A stretch of 20,769 bases of DNA, taken from the NCBI GenBank assembly GCA_000787465.1, contig JSYX01000613.1:1-20769 (forward strand). The letters run 5' to 3'. Positions 1-9,957 of this stretch are shown one piece after another. Position 1 is the first letter of the stretch. The number at the start of each line of letters is the position of its first letter. A program made the position numbers and the translations under genes. This stretch comes from Thermomucor indicae-seudaticae (lineage: Eukaryota > Mucoromycota > Mucoromycetes > Mucorales > Lichtheimiaceae). The notes below the pieces were generated by a model that saw only the letters and a list, made by a program, of their open reading frames with translations, was not told the origin of the DNA and did no database searches.

Positions 1-93
1 ATGTCTCTTCAAAATACAATAGCGGACGTGGTGTATCAACAAAGTCTTGAAGGTGTCGACGGTCGCCCCATTATATCTTTCTTCTTTTTGTCC

Positions 94-568
94 AAGTATA
101 AAACTTGGGCCAGATAGTATCTAGAATCCGAGACAGTTGCTCGTCTGGATCCTCACTTGTTATAATTTACTTGCTTTGTGGATCTCTTGCTTCAGTGTAT
201 TGCTCCCGGTACTCTGCTGCTGTTGGCTATATAGCATCATCTTTGTTTGGAGAACATACAATAAATATGAACAGGAAAATCATCTTGGAATTATAATGCA
301 ATTACTGTTAAAGACGCGTCGACAATTTTTGCTCGACTCTAGAGAATATTTCTCCTCAGAGAAGATGATTGACAGGCTGATATAGTCCAGGTGACAGTGT
401 AAAAGACTGGCGATTTGGACCTGTGCTGTCTGTGCTTGCTACCTGGCACTCTGATTTGATATGCCACTTGTCACTTTTCTGAAAGACCAGACAAACGGAA
501 AAAAGTGGCTCACTGCAGACACGACTCGTTCGAAAAATAAAAGAGAGCAATGCAAGGAGAATTGGGGA
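94..568. repeat. Diverged dispersed repeat, copy A
   Basis: This stretch is collinear with 12312-12804. Shared blocks are an identical 15-mer (145-159 and 12355-12369), an identical 18-mer (221-238 and 12391-12408), a 17-mer with one mismatch (376-392 and 12557-12573), and a block around 451-495 matching 12674-12715. Between the first two blocks copy A has about 40 nt more than copy B. Short peptide similarities survive across frames: WLYSI followed by R-T/I-Y-N/D-K-Y on the plus strand, and C-L/M-V-F followed by H-I-K/R on the minus strand. Frames are broken in both copies. It looks like an old duplicated or transposed fragment; orientation and identity are unknown. Confidence 0.6.
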
Positions 569-679
569 CTTCAGCAAGGGAAAGAAGCCAATCACGTTGG
601 ATTTTTTGTGTTACCGACGAGCAGCATAATTAACGGCAGTTTCAGCTCCAGTCATACAGAAGAGGGCATACATAACAAA

Positions 680-3600
680 ATGCAGCAGCACTGGGAGTCA
701 CTATTGACGCCACAGGAGGTCCAAGTGTATGGACAATTGTTCAAGGCGGCCAGTCATAGCTACCCGGACCGAGTGACCGGTCCAGAAGCCGTGCGATTCT
801 TTGCCAGGTCAGGCGTACCGAATGAGATTCTATCGGACGTACGTAGGTTCATCGCAAAAGAGCAAAAAAAGAATAATGAAGGGGGAATGACAAGTTGGCA
901 TTTCTGCAGATTTGGGAAACGGCTGATCGAGACAATTTGGGTTACTTGACGCCAGAGACATTCTCGGTTGCTTTAAAGTTGATTGCTTGTGCACAACATG
1001 GATGTGAGGTATTAGAGCCCATATTGTCGACAGGTAAAAGAAAGAAAGAAAGAAAGAAAGAAATTGTACGTGGTGATCGAGATAGTAACGCAGTGTCACC
1101 TTAGTTGTACCTTTGCCACAGTTCGAGGGGTTCAATCCAGACGCAACTGGGGCGAATCATGATACGATCACACCCAGTGAACGTGAAAAGTATCTCCGTA
1201 TCTTTCGAGCCTATCAGCCTGTGGACGGCGTGATCGATGCAGAAAAGGCCAAGACCATATTCTTAAAGTCCAAGCTTCCTCCGGAGACCTTGGCCCGTAT
1301 TTGGTACGAATAAGAAGGAGAGAAAAAGGGGGGTGGGAACGTAAATTGATGAAGGGTCATCATCCTAGGGACTTGGCGCATGTGCGAAAATCGGGAAACT
1401 TGAACCAGACAGAGTTCATCATTGCGATGCATTATATTGCCAAAGTGATGGATCGCACCATCAGTCAACTGCCCACACAGCTACCAGCTAAAGTCTATGC
1501 TTCAGCATCAGGATCGATCCAGTCTTCGCCCATATTGCGTCGGACGAGTATGTCACCTTCTGGCATGGTGGCAAGACAAATGACAGGGAGCAGCACCACG
1601 TCCAGTATCGCTTTACCCTCCCAGCCGCTTCCGCCGCCGCCGCCGCCGCCGAGCAGCCAACAGCGAGGGCGCACAGATTCAATTGACTCTCTGGGCAACT
1701 TGGCATTTGGACCTGCAGCGATGGCAAAGGAGCCGCCACGGTGGGATGTGAGTGCCCGAGAAAAGGCACAATACGATGCATTCTTTGACAGGATAGATGT
1801 CCATAAAAGAGGATATATTCAGGGCCACGAGGCCGTGGACTTCTTTAAATACTCTCGACTACCGGATAGTGAGCTGGCCCACATTTGGGATCTGGCTGAC
1901 CGCGGCCAGAAAGGGCGGCTAACCAAGGAAGAATTCGCGGTGGCAATGCATCTTATTCACAAACGTCTCGCTGGCGAGTCGCTCCCGTCGATGCTACCCT
2001 CCACTCTCGTCCCGCCGACACCTTTTATGACGCCTTCCTCCGTCGTCCCTCCATCCCACCCGTCACCGCCACAGCCAGTGGCCGCTGCACAACAACAAAC
2101 AGGTAAGATTGCGTCTTATTTCATTGCCACGTTGTGTCTGAGGATTGACAAACAAAATACAAGGTCAAGAAGATCAGGATTTGCTGGGTGATTTCGGTAA
2201 TAACGAGCAACTGACCCAGGAGACCAACCAAGTCAATCAGTTACAGTATCAGATCAGGACACTGACAACCGCCAGGTCCAACGTGCAAAAGCAAAAGGCA
2301 CAATTAGAGGCGGAACGGGACCAGTTGAGTAAGGCAAAACAAGATCTGGATGCGAAAATGGCGCAGATACGGGATGCTCAAGATATCCAGAACCAAAAGC
2401 TTGCTGAAATGCAGCAGATATTGGCTAGTGAGGAGCCTGGTTGGTTGGAGATCCGCAGACAGCACGATGCAGCCGTACAGGAGCGACAAGCTATGCAGAG
2501 CCAAGTCGAAAACACAAGGAGGATCTTGCACGAAAGTCGAGAGGAAAGTGAGAGGCTACGACTTCGTGTGCATGACATACAAGAAGAGACAGCACGGCTG
2601 CAGCGCGAGTTGGAATACCTACGCAATTATGTGCAACACCAACAGAAAAACTCTACAACGGCATCAGCACCAGCACCAGCAGCAGCGGCGACGCCTGAAG
2701 AGAAAAAGACACTGAGCTTTGATGATATCTTTTCTCCACGGGTGGAAGAGCCTTCATCCAAGGCAGCAGCCGCAAAGCGACAGCCACCGCCACCGCCACC
2801 ACCGCAGAGACGGCAACAGCAGGCTTCTGTAACACCCACTCTGGCGACCGCGCAGCCAAAGAAGGCGCGTGCACCGCCACCACCACCACCACCACCAGCA
2901 GCAGCAGCAGCATTACCCCAGAAAGAAACCGAAAGTGCTGCAGAGGAGAAACATGTGTCTGAAGCTACTACAGACAAAGAGACCACGGCCGAGTCGGATG
3001 GTACTGTAACGAGTAAATCAGAAGAAAAGGATGACGCTCAGCAGCAAGAGTCGAGAAAAGACATGCTTGAGTCGCTGGTAACGGAAGAGACAAAAGAGGA
3101 AGCTGCAAAGGATCAAGAAGAGAAAGAAAACTCCAGGAGTGTAGAGTCGGCTGATCAGGAAGAAGAACGGAGTGAAGGCGATGTATCCGACAAGGAAAAG
3201 CCAATTGATTTAGAGCAGTCTGACGAACGTGGAAAGAACAAGGAAGAACCAAAGAAGGATAAAGAGGTGGAAGACGCGTTGCCCGACACGCACCAGTCAT
3301 CGAGTATTCCTGTTGTACCATTTGAAGAAGAAGAGGATTCTGCGAATAAGTCGATGCGAGAGGAAGGGGAACGAAACGATGACGAGGAGGAGGATCTGCA
3401 TAGCCATGCGGCAAAGAATAATGTAATAGCCCCTGACGCAGAGACATCAAGGGACGACGAGGACGACGGCGTGCAACAGTTCCAATCTTTGGTTTCGACC
3501 GAGAGCGCACAAAAGGCACCCAGCGAAAGAAAAGTGAATGTAGAGGACAACACAAAGTCATCTTCAGATAGGAAGCAGGAGGAAATGAAAGAAGCAAAGG

Positions 3601-3966
3601 ATAATGATATGGAGCGATCGGGAGACCAGGAAAGCTTTGAGATGATATCGAGTCCGAGTGAAAACGCCAAGGAAAAGGATGAGTTTGAAAGTGCATTTGC
3701 GGGCGAGCTTGAGGACGCCAAGGTGGTGTCTGCACCAGCAAAGGACGTCTTGTTTGAGGAAGAAGAAGAGGATGAATTTGATTTCGACGCAGCATTTGCT
3801 GGTGAACTTGAGGATGCCAAAGTTGAGAAGAACAAGGGAGGTCAGGAGAATGATGAAGGTGATGAATGGGACTCTATCTTTGGTGGTGGAGGTGGACATG
3901 CGCCAACCACGAAACACGAGTGTTTCCAAGACGCGTTTTCATCTGTTACTGCAGCGTCAAAGGAGG

Positions 3967-3998
<32 letters not shown>

Positions 3999-4139
3999 GG
4001 GACCACGGGATCAAAAAGCAATCTGGACCAGCTTGTTACCATGGGGTTTAATCGAGATCTAGCCAAGAATGCCCTCGCGCGGTATGATCAAGATTTAGAA
4101 AAGGCAACCAACTTTCTGTTAGACTCGTCAGCAAAATAA
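680..4139 (+). CDS. EDE1: Ede1/Eps15-like endocytic scaffold (3 EH domains, coiled coil, UBA)
   Basis: Predicted early-arriving scaffold of clathrin-mediated endocytosis at the plasma membrane; EH domains bind NPF-containing adaptors and UBA binds ubiquitin (family knowledge). Exons read 680-838, 895-1033, 1105-1303, 1369-2102 and 2164-4139; all phases agree and give 1068 aa. EH1 spans about residues 5-97, with IWETADRD. EH2 spans about 120-200, with the tryptophan of IWDLA split by an intron. EH3 spans about 285-370, with HIWDLADRGQKG. Next come Pro-rich tracts, a coiled coil (about 422-570), a long Glu/Asp-rich region, a duplicated FAGELEDAKV motif, and a C-terminal UBA (about 1026-1068, VTMGFNRDLAKNAL). 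The start at 680 puts EH1 immediately at the N-terminus; the same frame stays open back to 461. A poly-Asn run is encoded by an AAT repeat near 3967. Family assignment is strong; the exact orthologue symbol is inferred. Confidence 0.9.
1037..1063 (+). repeat. AAAG microsatellite in EDE1 intron 2
   Basis: Seven or so tandem AAAG units lie just after the donor of the second EDE1 intron (1034-1104). Simple-sequence repeat with no other visible signal. Confidence 0.85.
3967..3996 (+). repeat. AAT trinucleotide repeat encoding poly-Asn in EDE1
   Basis: Tandem AAT units encode a run of about ten asparagines shortly before the UBA domain. Because the unit is a codon, length changes would keep the frame. 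It is probably a variable linker. Confidence 0.85.
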
Positions 4140-4566
4140 TAATAATTGACATTGACATTGATTGAACATTCTCAGATTCCCGAGTGTCGAGCCATAAGGT
4201 TGATTTATGCTTTCGGGGTGTATGTGTGTGCCTTCAGAAGCGATGCCATAATTGAGAGAAAGGCCTCTTTTTTTCTTCTTTAGATAGACGGTCTGTCAAT
4301 TCCCAATCCATGCATGACTTTTTGTCCAGACTTCGTTTACATCCAGTTACCTTGCAAGGGGGCATGTGTGCAACGCATTATCGAATTCTCACACCCCTCC
4401 CCATTATCCATCCCTTGGTCCACCGCAACACTGGATTTGCCCTTGACAATCATTCCCCCCCCCCCCGAACGCCTTTCTTGAGCCCAATATAAACATCATC
4501 CGTACCTTTTCCTCTTTATCTTTCTTTTCTTGACTTTTGCCGGATCTCTCTGTTCGACGACGCGAT
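4140..4566. other. EDE1 3' region and RGS-gene promoter
   Basis: No coding sequence is supported here. The first part is presumably the EDE1 3' UTR. A run of C residues lies at about 4455-4466. A CCAAT-like sequence overlaps TATAAA at 4488-4493, 74 bp before the RGS start codon, followed by a CT-rich stretch typical of fungal transcription start regions. Confidence 0.5.
4488..4493 (+). promoter_or_regulatory. TATA-like element of the RGS gene
   Basis: TATAAA lies within CCAATATAAAC, 74 bp upstream of the ATG at 4567, and is followed by a pyrimidine-rich leader. Position and composition fit a core promoter; no experimental support is available. Confidence 0.4.
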
Positions 4567-6569
4567 ATGGATCAAAACATATCTCAACAAGCATATACGT
4601 CAATGATGAAGTTCACTATCGATGGACGGCCTTATTTAAAGGTAAAGGCTACATAGGCGCCCCGGGGGCGTATGTCACAGCTCCCCAACTTAAAAGGAAA
4701 GCCTATTCCCAGGACATCCACGACCTTTTTGCTGCCCTGATTGTCCAGATACCTCTGGACACACATCGTTACCTGTTCCGCAACTATCCAAACACATTCA
4801 CGTCTGAAGATGCAATCCAGGCACTAGGTTCACTCCGGTTTTCATATACCGCACGGACGCCTGATCCAAACGATCCGACAAAGCTGCTGCGGACCACGAC
4901 CACCACGACATTCAACATGGAGAAGGATATGGCTAAAGCATTATGTCAGCAGTTTCAGCAGTGCCGGTTAACTGAAAGCGCAACGGATCCTCAGAACCGG
5001 TCGTTTCGGGACAAGGGGATATGGCAGGTCACGCCCAAAGGGCTCTGTGTTCTTCAAGACTTTTGTGTTCGCACGGAGGCCGACATGACCCAACTAAGGA
5101 ACCACTTTGGCAACTTTGAACCTGTGCAACTGGTGAGGCTAGAAAGGCATCCAGACGATGATCAGCTTGTGTTTGGGCGCCAGAACTTGTCGATTGTCTT
5201 TCATATCATGATGACCAGTTTACCGCTTGATGGCGAGACGTCCGGTACCAATAATAATCACAGCACCAAAGCCACCAGTAGTATTGGAGGAGGAGGAGGA
5301 CATCCGTCTTCCAGTAGTGCATCTTCGCAGTCTTCTGGTTCCTCAACCACAGGCACGTTTGCGACAGCACCCTTTGCGATGGCGTCCCAGATATCAGGCA
5401 ACGACTCGAGGGTCCGGTTACTTGCCAACAACCTCCTGATCCATTCCAAAAAGTCAAACCGCACCAAACCAAGATCGACCAAGCACATCCGGACCGTCTT
5501 CTCTGCGCAGCTTTGCTGCGACTGGCTGACGGACTATAGTACAGTGTCATCGCGTGACGAGGCCGAGCAACTGGCAAGCGAGTTCCTGAAATACGGTTGG
5601 ATCGAGTTCCAAGACTCAAAGCAGTCCGGTCCCATCCGGGCGTCCAAGAATATCATGCTTGTGCTGACCGCCAAGGGGAAAGAGGTGGTTGCCGAGTTTG
5701 AACAACCACCTCCTACTGAGAAATCAACACGGCAAACAACGGCCCAACAGCAGCAGGAGGACGAAACGACACTGCAAGAAATCTTATCGCAAGGCCCCGA
5801 AAATAACGAGCCAAGGACGAGGTCAAGGGAAACCAGCCATGGATCGTCCCGCCCACCCAGCACGGCCCTCGATTCATCATCATCATCCGACCAAGACCCA
5901 AAGGAGAGCAATGCCGCAAGACTCAAGGTGATTCTCGACGATCCCCAACTTCGGTCCCTGTTCAAGGACTTTCTGCGCGCCAACTTTTGCGAAGAAAACC
6001 TGGACTTTTGGATCGACTATTCCACACTGCGTCGAAAATGCCGGAGCCAGACCCCAGCGATGCCATCCCAGAACCAAAAGGACCTGCTCGAGGACGCGTA
6101 TGATATCTGGTCGACCTATCTTGCGCCTGGAGCCCAGTGCGAGCTCAACGTCGAGCACTCGCTGCGACAGGAGATGGCCCGGCTCGTCCAGTCCATGGTC
6201 CAAGTCGTACCGACCTTCACGCCTGGTCAGGTCAAACCGACCATCGTCATTTCCACGCCGTCCACGTCCCAAAGCCTGAGAATGATGCTCAAGTGGTTTG
6301 ACCGTGTCAATGATCACATTTGTCGACTGATGGCTTCGGATTCCGTTCCCAAGTTTGTCAAGACACCCGGCTACCGCAAGATTCAGGAATCAAGAGAGAA
6401 ACAACAACAAAGACAGCTAATCACTTCTTCCGGACCTGATTCAGCGCCAGCAGCAGCAGCTGCACGAGGTTCGGATAACAGCAGCAACAGCAATAATGAT
6501 AAAGACATATTTTATGGTGCTTCGTCAACGTCGTCGACTTCTCCTTCTATCGTTGAAAACCAAGCTTAA
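4567..6569 (+). CDS. Regulator of G-protein signalling, Sst2/FlbA type
   Basis: RGS proteins speed GTP hydrolysis by heterotrimeric G-alpha subunits and so damp pheromone or nutrient signalling (family knowledge). Exons 4567-4641 and 4713-6569 give 643 aa; the 71-nt intron is phase 0. The join reads GRPYLK then DIHDLFAAL, which continues the N-terminal block of fungal Sst2/FlbA proteins, whereas unspliced reading from this ATG hits a stop. Fungal DEP domain 1 covers about residues 20-135 (TFTSEDAIQALGSL, TTTTTTFNMEKDMA). DEP domain 2 covers about 256-350 (FSAQLCCDWLTDYS). The RGS box covers about 427-581 (LFKDFLRANFCEENLDFW through FVKTPGYRK). Ser/Gly/Gln-rich linkers separate them. The start further upstream in the exon-2 frame (4530) is rejected because it lacks the conserved MKFTIDGRP block. 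Confidence 0.93.
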
Positions 6570-7296
6570 TGTGCTGCAATGGACCTGGCGTTTTTCATGG
6601 AGTTGGAGCGCGTGTGTGTGCCCGATTTTCTTTGTTACGTAGGGACTTTCTGTAATTACAATGTGTGATATCTTTGAATAATACTTGCATCTTTCTTGTC
6701 CTCGAGAGAATGCAGTTCCTTCAAGCAGAACCTTTCACCAAAAAGCAGATCTAGCCAAATTTTGTAGAAAATCTACTTTGCGCAGAAACCCCCATATAAA
6801 CAAACGAAAACGATATCACAATAAGGACAAACAAAGGGGGCTATCCTAAGCAAAAGAGTAACACGCCTTGCTTAGCTTGGCAGCGACTCTTGTAAGCTTC
6901 ATAACCAATTCATGACTCTGTTATTGAGCCAACAGAATTACGTGGCACCGACCTCTGGACAGTGGTTAAAGATGCTTCTGCGGAGACAGCCTTCGAGAAC
7001 CCCATTTTTTTAAAACCAAATCTCTGCAGCATGAGAAAGTATAAACGAACTTTTGTCAATAAAACAACATTAAAGCCGAGACATCTATCTTTATATGCTC
7101 TTGTCTGGACGTAGCAGTATAGACGCTGTCTTTATCTGGCATCGTAAGTAATCACAAAGTAGCTTTCTCATTCATTTAGTGAATATAAGTCTTTCAGGGC
7201 AAACATCGACCCGAAAACAAAAGGGCTTGAGCAAAAATCCAAGGTTCCCCGAAAAAAAGACATTGAAACCGCGCCATAACGCCCTTTTTCACGTCA
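6570..7296. other. Spacer between the RGS gene and the mitochondrial-type protein gene
   Basis: About 730 bp without a supportable ORF, tRNA-like fold or repeat. It presumably contains the RGS 3' UTR and the downstream promoter. AT-rich patches with short A-runs are present; nothing else is recognised. Confidence 0.5.
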
Positions 7297-8012
7297 ATGG
7301 CCGCGATTCTGCAAACAATCCGCGTCCATCTCCGTAACGCAGCCGTCCGTCCGTTCAGCAGCAAAGTCTATTCCGGTTAGTTAGCTGTCTGGTGCAGCCC
7401 AGAACGGGGAGGGGGGAAGCAAACGCTCACACGCGGGCCCAAACAAAAGAGAATCCGAGACTCCACTTTCATCCATCACCCAATGCGCCACGACCTGATC
7501 TCCGGTACGCACTCTCGTTCTTGTCCAGTAAAGACCTACCAAACGAGACGGCGCTGGCCAAACACAACGAACTGATTATTGGCTGGACCCCGGACGACTC
7601 GACCGTCGACGCCAAGACCTTTCTGGACAATGCCAAATTTGTGGACTTTATGACTGACGTGCTTCGAGAAAACGTGCACAAGCTGAATGACACCACGCTC
7701 CAAAGTCTAGCCAAATGGCAAAAAGAAGGGTAAAATCCATCATGACGGGGAAAACGACTTTTTGTCTTTTTACTCACCGTGATGATTAGCTGGATGCATA
7801 TTGGCGACGAACGAAACCCACCACCTTGGGGCCGCATCCCGTTCCCGGAAGACATCGTCGGTAGCGTGCTCGTGAAAGATGGCATCATCCAGCCTCACAG
7901 CTACCAACCCATGCCTGCTCACAGACTCGTTACCGCGAATGGCGTCTTCCAATTATCTGCACCCTTAACGGATTGTCTTGTGGAGGCAGCAAAGAACAGA
8001 ATAAAAGAATAG
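7297..8012 (+). CDS. Conserved-looking protein with mitochondrial-type presequence, function unknown
   Basis: Exons 7297-7375, 7450-7729 and 7790-8012 (introns 74 and 60 nt, phases agree) give 193 aa. The N-terminus, starting MAAILQTIRVHLRNAAVRPF, has Arg but no acidic residues and looks like a matrix-targeting presequence (inference). The body has conserved-looking blocks: LPNETALAKHNELIIGWTPD, GDERNPPPWGRIPFPEDIVG, and YQPMPAHRLVTANGVFQLS. I do not recognise the family with confidence. The donor of intron 1 (GTTAGT) is not the common GTRAGT form, so the first junction is less certain than the second, whose splicing completes EGWMHIGDER and avoids a stop. The gene lies 219 bp upstream of RPA2 on the same strand. 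Confidence 0.75.
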
Positions 8013-8146
8013 ATGTTATAGATCTGTATATTGCGTTGTGCGTACGACCCCAAATCCAGCGGGAGAATCTGGGCCAGATGAAACTGCCTCTTTTTTCGCA
8101 TTGCTTGCTTGATATAGCCCCAATCCATGACGGAGCTGAAGAGCGC

Positions 8147-8188
8147 GCGCGAAAATTTTAGACCGCGAATTGAACGCGACTCGACGCG
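8147..8188 (+). promoter_or_regulatory. Cluster of E2F/MBF-like boxes upstream of RPA2
   Basis: GCGCGAAAA lies at 8147-8155, and ACGCG cores lie at 8174-8178 and 8184-8188, all within 90 bp of the RPA2 start codon. ACGCG is the core of the MluI cell-cycle box bound by MBF, which drives replication genes at G1/S in yeasts (family knowledge). Function here is inferred from sequence and position only. Confidence 0.45.
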
Positions 8189-8231
8189 CGCCTAACAAAA
8201 GCGGGGACAACACAACTTTTTTTCTTTCTCA

Positions 8232-9301
8232 ATGGACAGTGAGTAGAAACATGGAGGGCAATAATGACCTTTGAATGACGCAACGATGGATTCGCCATCA
8301 TTTTATTCTTATTGTCTCAGGCTTCTTTGGTAATAATAACAGTACCGGTGGTGGTGGTTTCATGGAATCCGGATTCAACTCGGGCACATCCAGTGCTGCG
8401 CCAAGAGTATGTCCATCCTAGTAATGCCGATAACAAGAAAAAGGAAAGAGACAGCTTATGACGCTTGGGACGCATAGAAACCCATGGGCGAACAAACCAT
8501 GCGACCAGTGACCCTGAAACAACTGGCGAATGCCAAAATCATTCACGACAATACCTTTCGAATTGACAATGCCGATGTCACCCAGGTACTCCTTTTTTTG
8601 CACACACACCCCCAATGACAGACCCCATGAGCGAATATCTAAAGTTGGGACGCATCATAGGTTACATTTGTCGCCGTGATTCGGCAAGTCCAGGAACTCT
8701 CAACCAACCTGTCATACACCATGGAGGACGGCACAGGCTCGATGGAGGTCCGGCAATGGATCGATCAGACAGAAACAGCCAGCGATGCACAGAAACGCCG
8801 TGAACTCGTGCCTGACATGTACGTTCGCGTCAACGGACGACTCAACAACTTTGGAAACAAGATCAGCTGCGTCGCATTCCAGATCCGGCCCATTACCGAC
8901 TTTAACGAGATCACCTATCATTTTCTCGAAACCATTCACGTTCACTTGAGTCTGACGAAACCAGCGGCGGTCCGTCACATGGCTGAAAACATTCTTCTTG
9001 ATCGTGTACTGACTCTTTTTCTCTTTCTTTTCTTTTACAGGGCGCCGCGGGTCAGAGTAGTAGCACGAGCATGCATATCGATCAAGGAAACGAAGGCACC
9101 AGCCTTCACGCTCAGGTCATGAAAGTCATTAAACAATACCATAATCTGGAGGAAGGCGCAAGTGTCGATCAAATCATACATCAGCTCGCCGGTATCGCCT
9201 CCGAAGCCAAAATACGCGAAGCCATCGAGTATCTTTCGAACGAAGGCCATTGCTATACAACCATCGACGACAACCACATCAAATCAACCGAATCCTATTA
9301 G
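8232..9301 (+). CDS. RPA2: Replication protein A 32-kDa subunit (RPA2/Rfa2)
   Basis: Middle subunit of the nuclear single-strand DNA-binding heterotrimer used in replication, repair and recombination. Exons 8232-8238, 8321-8406, 8478-8585, 8661-8969 and 9041-9301 give 256 aa, close to the family's usual length. The Gly/Ser-rich N-terminus (MDSFFGNNNSTGGGG) matches the phospho-regulated tail of the family. The OB fold spans about residues 45-160, with VRPVTLKQL-like entry, DGTGSMEVRQWID and MYVRVNGRLNNFGNK. The C-terminal winged helix spans about 190-256 (QYHNLEEGASVDQIIHQL, IREAIEYLSNEGHCYTTIDD). Exon 1 encodes only two full codons. The last intron has a clear branch site and polypyrimidine tract, but its donor is an unusual GTCCGT. 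Confidence 0.95.
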
Positions 9302-9383
9302 GATTAGCTGGCTATTCACCGACCCCCAAAAAAAACGAAGCGAACCATGATTAAAAAAGAAATACGTTGCAAATCCATGTTAT

Positions 9384-9929
9384 TTACATTTTGTGCTCAG
9401 CATTTTGAACAGAGGATGATAAATGGATCATGGCAATAGCATCTGCCAAATCACTCGTTGCTTTCCTTATGGCTGCTCTCGCCTGAATACGACACGTTCT
9501 GATGGGTATCTTGGACGGTCTGTAGCGCATCCATGATGACCGTATTTTCTTTTTTATGATGATCGACCGTTGCTGTAGTTGTCTTGTCCGTAAATGATGA
9601 TTAGAATTCTTTGTCTGTTGTTGTTGACGGCGCAAAAGATGGGTTTTCAAAAGGCGTGCATGTTGCTTCATCGATACGAACGACGAGGCTTCCTGCGGAT
9701 CGTTCAAAACTGCATCCGTGACATTGGCTGCTTCCAACATGGAAGAATGTTCCTGCAATGATGCTGCCCATAACTGTCCCTCTTTTCCAGAGGCAGCATT
9801 CTCTTTTACTAGTTGTGTTGTCTCGCCATTTTCGACTTGCATGAATTCGCCAAAGCGCATTGGACAAAGGAATGAGGAAAGACGCAGAAAGAAGGAAGGC
9901 TGCTGAACCTGAAATGCTCTCTCAATCAA
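9384..9929 (-). CDS. Hypothetical ORF downstream of the zinc-finger gene
   Basis: A single open frame of 181 aa from the first ATG; an internal start at MRFGEFMQVENG would give a shorter protein. The middle (KENAASGKEGQLWAASLQEH, LNDPQEASSFVSMKQHARLL) looks like normal protein. The C-terminal third is Arg/Lys/Gln-rich and ends in KATSDLADAIAMIHLSSSV. No family is recognised. It starts only 28 bp after the stop of the zinc-finger gene on the same strand, which is very tight for an independent fungal promoter. It may instead be a 3' exon of that gene, joined by a phase-0 intron 9909-9987. Its stop lies tail-to-tail with RPA2, about 80 bp away. Confidence 0.4.
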   Translation of the reverse strand: MIERAFQVQQPSFFLRLSSFLCPMRFGEFMQVENGETTQLVKENAASGKEGQLWAASLQEHSSMLEAANVTDAVLNDPQEASSFVSMKQHARLLKTHLLRRQQQQTKNSNHHLRTRQLQQRSIIIKKKIRSSWMRYRPSKIPIRTCRIQARAAIRKATSDLADAIAMIHLSSSVQNAEHKM

Positions 9930-9957
9930 GGGGGGGGGGCAGAAAAAAATGGTTTAA

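Noticed and set aside
1..115. Possible coding start at base 1 (MSLQNTIADVVYQQSLEGVD)
   Set aside because: The frame stops at about 115 without a clear donor; it may be the edge of the decayed repeat or of a neighbouring gene, and cannot be judged from this window.
2968..3835. Long minus-strand open frames (275 and 226 aa) opposite the EDE1 acidic region
   Set aside because: They are antisense shadows of a Glu/Asp/Lys-rich coding region; translations are Ser/Leu/Pro-rich with no domain.
4530..4566. Upstream start for the RGS protein in the exon-2 frame
   Set aside because: It would replace the conserved MKFTIDGRP block with unrelated residues; the spliced model from 4567 continues the family sequence.
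7297..9301. The mitochondrial-type gene and RPA2 as one operon-like unit
   Set aside because: They are separate, individually spliced eukaryotic genes with a 219-bp spacer that holds its own promoter-like elements.
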